Below, in pieces: positions 46,701 through 58,247 of a stretch of DNA of 64,000 bases. Numbering within the stretch: the stretch's first letter is position 1; every line of letters begins with the position of its first letter. The notes under the pieces were generated by a model. It was given only the letters and a program-made list of their open reading frames with translations, made no database searches and was not told the DNA's origin. The DNA is taken from contig CM047426.1 of assembly GCA_026168455.1 (NCBI GenBank), positions 39,738,175 to 39,802,174 on the forward strand. Direction: 5' to 3'. The translations under genes and the position numbers were made by a program. The stretch is from Theocolax elegans (Eukaryota > Arthropoda > Insecta > Hymenoptera > Cerocephalidae).

Positions 46701-49700
46701 AATAGACATGAGAAATTCGCATTCTAAAAATGGATTGTACTTCTCGAAAAAGTCGTTAATTTTCTGAAGATCTGCTGAATCTCTTTTTATTCTTGAAACG
46801 CGAGTATCAACATGTTGCTCCGAAGTATCGAAGGAAACATTACAAAACTTTTCCATTTCGTTGCATACTTCAGTTAATACTATCGTTGTTAAAATCCATT
46901 TTGCAACGACACTGTCAGAAATACCACGGCCGTGAGTCAACCCACCGCTACTTTTCATGGATTTCATTAAAACTTGCTCTATCGTCATATCCGAAAACAC
47001 ACCAGACCACAGTTTATCAGTTCGTCTGATTGTAAAAAAACCACACTTTGCAAATTTATCGTACTCAAAAATATCCATGGTACTCTCTAGTTTCAACATA
47101 TCTTGAAGGTACATATGGCTGCATTTTGCATATAAATTATGCCCGCTGGCATGAAAATACGGTAACATACTTTTTACGCATTGCAAATGCAATTTCCAAT
47201 TGCCAATACGTTCGACTTCGACGAAACGTTTTACAATATTTATCATCGTAAAATATTGAATCCACAATTTGCAAGTCGGTCCTCTATTTTCAATTTTTGT
47301 TAAGTGTTGAATAAATTTTTGCTTTATTGCAATTACTTTGTTACAACAAGCTGTTGCTTCTTCGTAACTTTTTTTAATTGCCTCTGAATATTCCGATAAG
47401 CAAAGAATTTCTTGTTCATCTAATAAAAGATCTTCAAAAATTTTGTAGGCAAGCGATGCTTGTACCAGCGTGTGCCCTCTTATTGCTCTTGAATAAGCAT
47501 GAACTTCCAAGTGCTTTTTCTGCAGATTTTTCGGCAAATAAAACGCAAAATGCTTCCCGAAGTCCAGATCCTTTCATAATAAATCCAATTGATCCCAAGA
47601 AACTCATGAGCATATGAAACCTCCAAGCGGTACAGTAATGGATTTTAAATTGTGAGGATCATTTTCAGGATCTAAGCAAGAAAGTATTTCACGTGCTTTT
47701 AAATATAAAGGCTGATCGAAAGTGACAAAGCAACGCTCCTGAGCTCTTGTTTTGCATCTTTCAGCTGCTTCGACAAGAACTGTAAATATTGTATTGTAAT
47801 CACTTGGAGGATTATTTACGAATGGAATTGGTATTATTCTTGATGTTTTATAATAATTACTTTCATTACATTCTTCTTGAAATTCACTCCAACCTTTCGT
47901 TTCAAGCGGGCGTGTGGTTTTTTGATATAACCAAACAAAATCTGTAGTAGAAATATCAAATTCATCCAGTAGATCATCAAGATTATCGATAATCATATTA
48001 TTTAATCCTGCTGACGTGCCTTTTTCAAATAATTTAAGAGGAAGAAATCCAAATTTTCCCATTTCTAAAGAATTTGGTATTGAACTTAATTTACTTATAG
48101 AACTATTTGACGTGACAGCAGAAGAAGGAGTGACACACATTATACCGGCCATAGCGTGAAAAGTTTTGAAACCATCAATAGTGTTTGTATTATGGTCTGC
48201 GTTATCAAAAGAAAATTGAATAAAGGCGTCATCCGCAATTTTAAAATGTTCAGGATCGTTGACTATGGATGATTCGAACTGCAAAGTTTCATGGTAAGAT
48301 GCACACAGACCCAAATATGATAGCGTATCTAAAAGATTCGTTGCAGCGAATTTTTTGTGAATAAATGATGACAAGCCTAATAAAATTGGCGATAGAAATG
48401 ATCGCGGTCTGACGCAAGATATTAAAATATGTGCAATTGTTGAAACTCGATTCGTCCACTTGTTTTGTAACATTTCCTTCGATTTCTTATTACTTTTAAT
48501 AAGCGTATTTAAAAATGCGAGTAAAGTTTTTGGAATATCCTGTTCAACATTGTCTAAAAATGAACTTGGTGCCTTATAATTCTGAGTATCGTAATGTTGC
48601 ATGCGTACATCTTGGCAAATAATATTCGCAGCCATTTCTATTATTCTAAGTCGCTCTTCTTCGTTCGTGGGAGCCCTTTCTTGATACCATTTATTGTCAA
48701 GTTCCTTTCCTTGTCGATTTACAAAGCAAATTATTGTATCATTAGGCACCGTATACATAATTATGTCATCTTCAAAATATTGTTTTATATGTTCCTTTAT
48801 CTTAGAAATTTTTGGCAAATTCTCACGGAAACCTTCAATCATTTCTTTAAGCGAGAACTGAGGATCATCTGCATTTTTAAGGATGTGATCAGTAACGTGA
48901 ATAACTATCAGCGACATATTTTCATCCATTGGTCCACAATAATAAAAATTTCGTGAGCGCAAGTTATTTTGAACGCGCGAAATCAATTTCAGAATCGAGT
49001 GAGCGCGATTACCCCCACTCCGCTTCCCGATTCACTCGACGTACTCCGCTTCGCTTTGCGTCTTAATTATTAACTACATAAATAACTTTTGAAACTTGTA
49101 TTATTTTTATATTAGTACCTCTATATATTTACTAGTAAAATGTATAAATCGTATCGCTGTACAACGATTATTACGTCTTAGGGATTTTTTATAAAAAAAA
49201 AAAGTATCTCGGCTCTGGATTGTAAAAAAAAGACGTTTTTTTTTTTAAAAATGTAAAAAAATACAGTTAATTGATCTGTGAAAAAGATTTTTTAATAACA
49301 TAAAAATCCGAATTGTTATTAAGGAAAAAGTATGCAAAAATACGTACAAGGTTTTTAAAGAAGTTTTTGAGTCTTTAAAATTTAAAAAATCCATAATTTT
49401 TTAAAATAGAATAATAGTCCAAGTATTAAGAAAGAAAACTAGCCCAAAAAAGTTGTGCTAAATTGGGCCCTCGGGCAAGAGTGACCAATTTCCGGGAGCG
49501 CCTTTTTTGCAAAAAAACGTTATATATTAACAAATATTAAAATTTTCGAAAATTTAAAAAAGACAACTTTCTTTACTCATTGTTGCCTGCATTTTTGCAA
49601 AATTTCAATTGATTTGACTACACCTTTCCGGAGATACAGTATATCGGTATTTTACCGGTTTTTTTCAAAATATATAAAAAACTAAAAAAAATAACAAAAA

Positions 49701-49967
49701 CTTTATTTTACCGTTCGATAGATATTTTTAATAGCTATAATTTTCTCATTTAAACTTTTTTGATCGGAGCAGTAGTTTTTAAGCTATTAATTAAAAACCG
49801 GTTTTTGCAACTTTGCGAATTTTTTTCGCAAAGTTCCCAACGTAGGCTCGAGTTGCATGAAACAGAAACTCATATTTATTTTTTTTTCCCTATATAACCG
49901 TATTTTTTCTTTTCGGGTATCAATTTAGGCAAATTTAACATTGGGGCCGTCCCCATTGCTTGGACTA
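43761..49967 (-). mobile_element. 6.2-kb DNA transposon with 1-kb inverted repeats, Academ-like
   Basis: Terminal inverted repeats of about 1,020 and 1,030 bases (43761-44783 and 48934-49967) begin TAGTCCAAGCAATGGGGA and are nearly identical, so the element is young. The target duplication is three bases, AAA. The inverted repeats carry a GC-rich inner block (AAGCGGAGTACGTCGAGTG) and long T runs. The interior holds one large minus-strand gene. Three-base duplication, long repeats and an encoded XPG-like nuclease fit the Academ superfamily, an assignment from memory that needs a search. Confidence 0.75.
45078..48986 (-). pseudogene. large transposase with FEN1/XPG-like nuclease and Cys-rich tail
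   Basis: Two open frames, 460 codons (47604-48986; internal start at 48929 lies just outside the inverted repeat) and 819 codons (45078-47537), are one gene interrupted by small frame slips near 47520-47610. The first has QFSFDNADHNTNTIDGF and CFVTFDQPLYLKA, candidate acidic catalytic sites. The second has GNWKLHLQCVKSMLPYFHAS and SGGLTHGRGISDS, then a PIN/FEN1-like nuclease (IIDGGSLLHRVVW, AIVVFDGYP, DEDADLLII, VVGEDVDLIVLL, SGCDTVSAFY), then a Cys-rich block CSCASGCKTKSCGCRKNN like CXC domains. Total length of about 1,290 residues fits one polypeptide. Two slips aside, it is intact. Confidence 0.8.
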
Positions 49968-51356
49968 AAAAGAACTCGGTTCGAGTTGTTTTTGCTAACA
50001 TGAAGGCGTTTCTTGAAAGTGCACCTAAAAATTAGTCATTAAATATTTATGGAATTCAGAAAAGGCATTGTAATTAGTGTGCAAACTCTATCTTATAAAT
50101 ACCTTCACATGCTTTTGCGAATAGAGTAGAGTTGAGAACTTTTTTGTTTAATTTATTATACCCTACCCATGTAAACGATGGAAGAAGGTCTGCTTTGATT
50201 TCGAAAGCATTTTTAAGGTAAATTGCGGTGCAGTAAGTGGCATTGACTCCCCCTAAATAGATTAAATAATTTACCTGCAATAAATAAAAATAAACATAAT
50301 TACCATATTTACATAAATTTATAGAATAAAGTGAATCGAAAATATTTACAACTTCTTTGTATAAATCATCATCGGCATCATCAAATTTTAGTAGATCGTC
50401 AATCGTTTTAAACGGGAAAACTTTAGACTTAGATAGGACGGTCCCAGTTTTATTCTTCTTTTTTTAATTGGGATAAACGATCATTATTTAATCTGCAACA
50501 AAAATTAATATAATAATTATTCAAGTAGTTATTATTTTTGCCATGAAACAATTTCAGTTAACAATTGTTATAAATTTAATAATTGTTTATAATGATTTTT
50601 TAAATTTATAATTAATTTTTACTTTAAAAAAGTGATATTTACTAGATAGCGACCCAAAAATATAATTCAGAAAGTGGCTTTATAAAAAAACAAATGCGTA
50701 CTTTTGTTGTTGCTCAATGGCATCCAATTTTCGGAAGACCTTTCTGAAACGAGAAATGAAAGTTACTTATTAGGTAGGTTTTACATTATCGTGGTGAAAT
50801 AGTATCCTTTTCGCAACAACTTTTTAAGAAAAATTCTTTTTTAAAATTTCATGCAAGTTTAGGAAATTCATAAAAATATTTACTTAAAAGAATCAAAGAC
50901 GGCCTGCTGAAACGTTATAGTCTGAACCGGCTGACAAGCGGTTGGATTAATATCGTTAGCAGATGTTTCAGACAATTGCAGCCCTTGATCGCTGACTGAA
51001 TCATGCATTTCCAGGGTTGGTTTTGTAGGTAAACGTTTTATTGGCTTCATAACGTGAACACTTTTCGGTGCAATGAGGGAAGGACTACTACAAGTCGCTC
51101 TGGATTCATAAACGGCAGCGACGTCTTCATTAAAAATCTTTTCAGGCGATTGATACCTTTTACCGCTGACTGAAGCTTGCATTTTCGTAGCTGGTTTTGC
51201 AGGTACAAGTCTTATCGGCTTCATAACGCGAAGACTTTTTGGTGCAATATAAAGGATGTAAGGTAAATTTAAAATATTAAAGTTTACAAATAATATTGTT
51301 GAATGTGATAATAAAGGCAAAATAAATAATAAAAAAATAATAAATGTATTTTTTAA

Positions 51357-52980
51357 TTAAGTAATAAAAGAAGACATTTTAATAACAATATAAAAATTCG
51401 GAGTACAATGTTTTGATGCAACTTGTGGCCAGTAAGGCATTCTGAAGCATTTACATTCAACTTGACTAAAATCACTTAAGGATAAGTTAAGGGTTAAAGC
51501 GAAGAAGCGACATAAACTCCCACGGAAGATGACGAACATGTACTGTTAAAAAGATTACTCTTTTGATTAAAACATTGTACTAATAGGGAATAAGTACTAT
51601 CTTGAAGTACTAATATATTTTAGACAAGACTAATAGTTGAATCTTTCAAAATTACTGTATTGTCTTGTTGATTCAACGACATACACCAAATACCTAGAGT
51701 AGATTTAGTGTAATGTCTGTAAGGTTGAGTACTTATTGATGGACTATTTGAATTGCATCCGCTTCCTAACGGCGCTTAGCAATCTATTGCAAATGTTGAT
51801 GTGGCTTTCTACAACACTTGCGAAAATAAGTCATATTGTTCTCATATGGGAACGCTGAATAGAAATCAAGTGAACCGAAGTTGTTGACATCATCAATCAG
51901 ATGTAGAAGCTCATGAACATTAAAGGATAAAAACTCTGCACCGTAAATTAATTTAGCTCTTTCGACAAATATTTCTATAGATTTCAACGTGAAATAACAA
52001 AAAACGAGTGTATAATATGGAATTAACTAAACCAGTGGCTTTCATTTTGTTATGTTTAATAATGTCAACCGGTTTTCGAGCAAACTCTCTTGGGCAGTAA
52101 TCTTTTATTTGTTTTAAAGCCATTAATAATGGCTTGCAAAATTTTTTCCATAACTCCTAAACATGCTAGATGTATATACTCAAAAACATGATTAATGCCA
52201 CGAAAAACCATAACACCAGGCCTTAAATATGTGCCAGACACCCAACATTTACAGCAAGGAAATTTGGAGTTGTGGCTGCGATGAGCCAATGCAAATGCTC
52301 GAGCAGGCGCATCAGCAACAAAGCATCTTAATTGAAACTGTATCTTCCTATTAACAAAGTCGATGCCGCCATCTTCCTGAAGGGAAAGAACCTCGTCAAT
52401 GAAAGGTTTAAATAATAGAAATGTTTACTATTCTAATTTGAATAGGCCACATAATGATTCTACTTGCTTTATCTAAAGAGGATTCATCGGTACTGAAATA
52501 GACGTACAAAATTTCAGGAATCTTTTTGGGATCTATACTGTTTAGAATAGTAAATATTCCTTCTGCTACACCTAAATGCAAATATTCATCTCCTGCTATA
52601 CGAGCAACAGGCATCGAAAAACTAGGGGTCATAAGTACGAAGCACCTGCAAAATTTGCTTACATTGCGAATGCAACATTTGAGCAACTATAAAAGCTGAA
52701 GCGAGTTTAGTTTGAAAATTTTACTCGTTTTCAGCTTCCTGATCACAAAATTCATCTTCAGATTTAATGCTGAAAAGAAAATCAGAAGTATCTAATTGAG
52801 GAACATGTTCAGATTCTTCTTCTAATGATATGCTGAGAGGGATTGAATCAGAAACATCGACTTCAGGATTGCTTGGTGAAAAATTGTTTGGGATAAATTC
52901 AACAGTAGAATCATTCTCAGCAAAATTATTAATTGAATTCACGTTTTCGCTTGATGAGGATGCTATTAACTCTAGCCGAC
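51357..52980 (-). pseudogene. insect transposase-domain protein, copy 2 (decayed)
   Basis: Minus-strand pieces in order: 52721-52942 (acidic N-terminal part), 52440-52686 (EYLHLGVAEGIFTIL, DESSLDKASR, IIMWPIQIRI), 52065-52330 (AHRSHNSKFPCCKCWVSGTY, then HVFEYIHLACLGVMEKIL), 51784-51987 (FLSFNVHELLHLIDDV, ENNMTYFRKCCRKPHQH) and 51357-51539 (VECKCFRMPYW). It keeps the middle region that copy 1 lost. Many stops and frameshifts. Its C-terminus is followed, same strand, by the DUF4806-type gene, and the pair probably made up one element. Confidence 0.7.
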
Positions 52981-53149
52981 CTTATCTTATCAACCGTTCT
53001 ATATAAACCTTATGTCCATAAGAATAATCCATCCAACATTGGCAACTGCGCATGGTTTTCAATTTATATATATCGCGCAATAGGTATATATAAGATAATG
53101 TAGAAGAAATCACCTTAATATTTAAAAAAAGATACTAAATAAAAACTAG

Positions 53150-53290
53150 GGGGGCTGAGCCCCCTTGCGCGCTGCAGCGCGCCAACCCCCCGCGCGCGTC
53201 GCGTGCAAGTTTCTCTTCTCAGGCTGCGCCTGAGAACAGAAACTTATGAGGCACGACCGAATATAGCTCGCGCTTCGCGCTCGCACCGTT
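53150..53290. repeat. GC-rich island of consecutive hairpins
   Basis: In 65-75% AT surroundings this 140-base block holds five successive perfect or near-perfect palindromes: GGGGGGCTGAGCCCCC, GCGCGCTGCAGCGCGC, CGCGCGCGTCGCGTG (imperfect), CTCAGGCTGCGCCTGAG and GCGCTTCGCGC. The loops are 0-5 bases. It resembles hairpin-rich ends of Helitron-like or rolling-circle elements, but no partner end is visible. Overlapping open frames on both strands are incidental. Confidence 0.7.
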
Positions 53291-54451
53291 GGTGGTTTTT
53301 GTTTTTCTATAAAATAATAATAATAATAAAAATTAGAATTGTAATTATAGTATGCGGAATTATTATTTTGCATATACATATATGTTCTAAAAAAAATTAA
53401 AATGTATTTATAGTTGTTAAATTTTAGATATTATTCTAATATTCTGAATATCAATGTATTAAAGAAAAAAGTGTTGTTCCTCAAATATCTCAAAAATTTA
53501 AAAAAAAATATTTGGTAAGAAAGAAGTAATAGGAAGCATATTTTTGAAAGAAGAGTTAACGTGATTTAAAAAAAAATACATAATTTTCATATGTTTATAT
53601 AAAACCATATAGTTTTTATTTACATTAATGTTTCTTCTAAAGAATATTCGGTGAAACAATGTTAATGGCACATATATTTTGGATAGTAAAGGTAAGTAAA
53701 TGTGATAAAATATTGTACAATTTCAATTTGTCTATATGAAACCATATAATTAATTTATTTATTCGATATAGAGCAACATTCATGTATATTGTTTATTAAA
53801 TTTGTTAATTTTTTATTTACTGGTATAACTGTTTATGTTGATTATGTTCCTGAAATTGAAATTTAATTTAAGAAAAATAGTTAATATTATTTAATATTAA
53901 AGATAAGCTTATATTTAGAAAAAATTCGTTATGTTTATTCAACGTTCAAGTCTAAATTTTTCAAGTTTAAGAACAAAGTTTTTTGTTTAATTTTATATAA
54001 AAATTTTAATTAAATTTTAATTTAAAATTTTAGAAAAATTTGGAAATATTGAAAACATGATATATAGGGTTTGACGTTTAGATTTCTTTTAAAATTTTAT
54101 TTTTGTGTGATGTAAATATTTTTTATGTTAATATGTTTTATATTTTTTTATATCAAATTTTGTTATAAAATATTAGTATTTTTTTAATAAATAAATTTTT
54201 TTATTATATTTCTTTTTTTTTCTATTCGATTTTTTGTATTAAAAAATAAATAAAAAAAGAGAATTGTTATAAATAAATATTTTTGTAAAAAAATAAAAGA
54301 AATTTGAAATTCAAATTTGGATACGGGACGCGGGTTACATAAAATGCGATATACATTGTACTTATGTGTATATGATGGCGCTGATTGCGCTATTTCAACG
54401 GACAATAAATATAACGGATAGTTAGTTTATTTATTTTATTGTGTATATAAA
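53291..54451. other. AT-rich sequence
   Basis: No gene or repeat recognised beyond an (AAT)n run at 53316-53331. Confidence 0.4.
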
Positions 54452-55220
54452 ATTATAAGTTATATGATAAATGAATTTATTGATCTCCACAAGCCAAAGA
54501 AATATTCCTCACAACTCAAGTAAGGCGGACTGTATTAATACCAGCCACTATAGAAACCTCACAGGATGAGTGTTAGAAAAAAGACTAAGACAAGCTAAGT
54601 CAAAAAAAATATATAAAATTTAATTGATTGTAATATAAAATTAATAAAAACTTAAAAAGATGGAAAAAAAATAATAAGAAAAGAAAAGAAAATTTAATGT
54701 ATTCCGCCCTGAGTATGCCTGGTGGGCTCATCAGTAGAGTCCAGGCATCTCGTCTCTAGATACAGATGAAAGATATACAAATTTTTGAAAATCAGCTCTA
54801 TCCCGACTAGGAAGACATGGGGTATATATGCCCTACCGATAGCAAACTTTATTAAGTGCCACATATTAACAGGTAGCCCCCTAACGCACTTACATAGAAC
54901 TAATGTCTTAATCGTCAGAATATTGTCACATAAGGCATTTTTGTGATCTAATGCCGTATAATTTTAAAATTCGTGAATTTATTGCTTGTTTATATTATAA
55001 GTTATATGATAAATGAATTTATTGATCTCCACAAGCCAAAGAAATATTCCTCACAACTCAAGTAAGGCGGACTGTATTAATACCAGCCACTATAGAAACC
55101 TCACAGGATGAGTGTTAGAAAAAAGACTAAGACAAGCTAAGTAAAAAAAAATATATAAAATTTAATTGATTGTAATATAAAATTAATAAAATCTTAAAAA
55201 GATGGAAAAAAATAATAAAT
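54452..55220. repeat. direct repeat pair of about 228 bases
   Basis: 54452-54679 and 54994-55220 are almost identical (start ATTATAAGTTATATGATAAA, end near AAAAAGATGGAAAAAA), 542 bases apart. The unit contains GATCTCCACAAGCCAAAG and GGCGGACTGTATTAATACC. The spacer of about 310 bases contains CTGGTGGGCTCATCAGTAG and no open frame. A miniature LTR-type element or a plain tandem duplication are both possible. I see no primer-binding site. Confidence 0.75.
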
Positions 55221-55459
55221 AAAATATAAGAATATTTCTATAAATTTAAAACTATCGAAGATTTTAGAGTAGTAGAGGTGAATTAATTTTTTTTAAATTT
55301 TCTATAATTTATTGGAAATTATTGATTTTATGTTAAGATTGGATATTTTTTAAGAAAACTTTAAATGAAAGATTCGTGTTAATTTGCGAATTTTTAAATC
55401 CCGATTATTCAAATTATTATTAAATAAACATAACTATATACTTTATAAATTTTAGCCTT

Positions 55460-56230
55460 AAATAAATGAATTCTCGAGATCAGAAGCTGCTAATTGCCGC
55501 AACAGAAGCGTATTGGAAAGTGCAAGCGGTATTGAAGCTTCATCATCGGGAAATCGTATACGCCGATTAGCAGATGGATCGGACATAGTAACTGCCGACT
55601 GCAAATAATTCCACAGCGTCTACGTTGCACGCTCAACCTCATCAAGCGTAATCGAAGAATAGACACGATTCGGACACAATGGGTAAATCTGAAGAAGTTG
55701 TCAAGACTACGAAAAAGTGAATGAGCTTATGAGTGGTAAGTCAACGACGATGGAACACTTTTAAAACACATGTAGATAAAATTTTCTGACTTACTAATTT
55801 TTAAAATTTGGTCATTATAATTTAACAGGGTGCTTCGACATCACTACAATTATTACTATGGTTGAGCTCGAACAGTGGTCCCGGTCTACAGCAGTCACAG
55901 CAGCTACCACCTCTATTACCAACGCGGCCATTTGCGTCAATAAGTAATACTGTTTGTACTAGACATAATAATGTCGAGTTAACTGTACCAACAACGTCGC
56001 TCGACAACAGCCGTCATCATCTCAGTCAAAGTATTCGTTGTCTGGCGATTCATTTTCTGACAGTGTGAATAAAGAAATGCCTAATTACAAAGGCATGTAT
56101 CAGAATTATTCTAACCACGAGGTAGTTTTCATTTTCGTTTGTTTTTTTTTAATATATCTGCAATTTTATAATAAAACAATTAGCGATTTTGATTTATAGA
56201 TTAGGAGACAAAATGATAAAGATATATCGA
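55460..56230 (+). pseudogene. decayed plus-strand multi-exon gene, unrecognised
   Basis: A block ending in the donor ATGAGTG|GTAAGTC at 55735, a second from AACAG|GGTGC (about 55830) to GAG|GTAGTT (about 56121) and a third from TTATAG near 56200. Peptides such as SASGIEASSSGNRIRRLADG and SGPGLQQSQQLPPLLPTRP are low-complexity and Ser/Gln-rich. Frames change within the blocks. Splice-like joints suggest a former gene, without identifiable homology. Confidence 0.3.
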
Positions 56231-56531
56231 AAATCATTGTCATCAAATGTACTGATTAATATGAACACACAAGAAGCAAACGGTTTTAACCAAAAATTCA
56301 AACTTCAGAGAAAAACATAGATAGTTCGAATAATATGCATTTAACGATTGAAAATATGGAAAATGAGTTATAAAATTGTAAAAGTGAACTGAAAATACTT
56401 CTATATTTTGCTTTGAATCTACTTATTATAATTGATTTTACTTTTAATGTTTATTTAGTTTGGAATGTGTATTATATAATAAAATAATATTTTATTATTA
56501 TTATTATTAATAATGTTTATAGCTGTACGAA

Positions 56532-56959
56532 AGAGCCGCGGTGGCTCATGGGTAGAGCTCTCGACTCTCACACCGAGGGTCGTGGGTTCGATCCCAGACG
56601 TGTACCTCTGAAAATTTTTTCATGTGCATTTTTCGAACACCGCTACTCAGTGGCTCGGCGTGTCACTATACTGTGACGCCAGTTCAGGTGTGCGTGCGTT
56701 TCGTGCACTTCTCAGTGCATGAGAGGCACGGGCATCTGAACTATAGGGAACGTTAGGGACGCGAAGATGTAAAGAGGATCGCGGTGGTTCCATCGGGAGG
56801 ACAGGAAACTGTAATTATTAGACTAATTACAGTGACCGATGATATCTTCCGATGGACACAAGCACCACTGTTTCAACTACATGTGCTTTGTTTACAGACA
56901 CACCGTTCACCTGGCAGCATAAATAGAGCGACGTTAAATAACAGAAAAAAAAAAAAAAA
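56532..56959 (+). mobile_element. tRNA-derived SINE with poly-A tail
   Basis: Perfect 13-base duplication ATAGCTGTACGAA (56519-56531 and 56960-56972). The head has a tRNA A box (GGTGGCTCATGGGTAGAGC) and B box (GGGTTCGATCCCAG). A 330-base body (CACGGGCATCTGAACTATAG, ATTACAGTGACCGATGATAT) ends in a run of A at 56944-56960. It is full-length and apparently recent. Confidence 0.93.
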
Positions 56960-56972
56960 ATAGCTGTACGAA

Positions 56973-58247
56973 TCCTCCTCGGGTTCTTGGTAAGCTGAAA
57001 AAAAAAATAATAATGTTTATTTTTTTCTCTGGAGTTTGAATGTCTTATTAAAACTGTTTGCTGCTTATATTATATTATTCAGTATATTTGATGACATCGA
57101 CTTTCGCTATATCTTTAACACTCTGTCTTCTAATCTATAAATCAAATTCAGTAATTTATATATTATTTATATTTCATCATAGGTTTAAAAGAAACATCTA
57201 TGTATTCCAAATCTCCTAATTGGTTTCATACCATAATTAACAAGTAACCATTCAACGTATCTCGCTCACTAACTTGCAGGTTATTCAGCGGCAACGCCTG
57301 ACAAATTTCTTCTGATTCTCAATTTGATTATTACTTGACGTTTTACAATGGCTTTTTCTCAGGATCAATATCATTGAATACTGCTTGACTGACTTGTCTA
57401 TTTGTACCACCTGAATTTAGTGCCTACTACAAGGAATTACTTGTTTCTTCGTTATCGTCCTCTATTTTCCAAAATATACTTATGATGGTTCAATAACCCG
57501 CTGCATCAACATCCAAATAAACGAATTGGATTTCGCCTTTGTCATAATGTCATCAAGATATCTTAAGTCAACTAACGTTATTTATTTTTTACGTTTACAT
57601 TTTAAAGGTTTGATATTATTTTCTTGATTTCTCGCTGATTTGCAATATATATATATATACTAATTTATTGCAATTCCTAAAAAAAAGTATTGTTTTTATT
57701 AAAAACATTTAATTTATGGTTTTTGTTTTCTTTTCTTTTACAGCATTCAAGATAATAATAGTATTATCAATAATCTGATATTATATTAAAGTGGATCGAC
57801 TTTTGGTCTCCGGTTCTCCGGTTCTCCGGTTTTGTAAAAGTGCATTTTTTTAATTTCAAAGTTTTATTTTAATTGGACTTTACAATTTTGGGCCTTTCAT
57901 TTTTTGGGCCTTACATTTTTGGGCCTTATAAATTTTGGGCCTTATATTTTGTTTGAACAAATAGATATTAACTACTATGTCGATATTATTACCAGAAAAT
58001 TATCTTAACAACAATAATTAAAATAACATTTGATTACGTAATTAAATTTAAAAAAATTTCAACACTGGAACATACAATAAATCAAATTAATTTTTATTGT
58101 TTATTTTGCAACCTTATTTTTGTAAAAATTTCAAATTACAATGATTATGTTACAATTGTATTCTATTCACTTGTAAAATTTAATTTAATAAATTTTTTAA
58201 AATGAAAAAATAAAAAAATGATAAACTTAAAAAAAAAAAAAATTAAA
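56973..58247. other. AT-rich sequence with a repeated GGGCCTT motif
   Basis: 57190-57560 on the minus strand has the look of coding debris but no open frame. A run of TCCGGTTCTCCGGTT occurs at 57809-57830. TTTTGGGCCTTA recurs four times at 57888-57950, and again near 58936 to the right of SINE copy D. No gene is supported. Confidence 0.35.

Larger units (their letters stand above)
43500..51250 (-). pseudogene. DUF4806-type gene split by a transposon
   Basis: Minus-strand exons: 50880-51250 (two copies of an APKS-[LV]-x-VMKPI repeat unit of about 50 residues), 50304-50492 (VFPFKTIDDLLKF, the DUF4806 start), 50103-50274 (LIYLGGVNATYC, then SFTWVGYNKLNKKVL, the DUF4806 core), 49968-50024 and 43500-43760. 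The last two are one exon cut by the 43761-49967 element. DUF4806 proteins are common in arthropod genomes and, in my knowledge, often accompany transposase-domain genes such as the one at 51357-52980 beside it. The 50103|50024 splice joins in phase. A frameshift near 50450 and a phase mismatch at the 50304|50274 joint show decay. Confidence 0.65.

Noticed and set aside
54452..55220. Complete LTR retrotransposon
   Set aside because: No coding sequence, primer-binding site or polypurine tract was seen between the repeats; kept only as a repeat pair.
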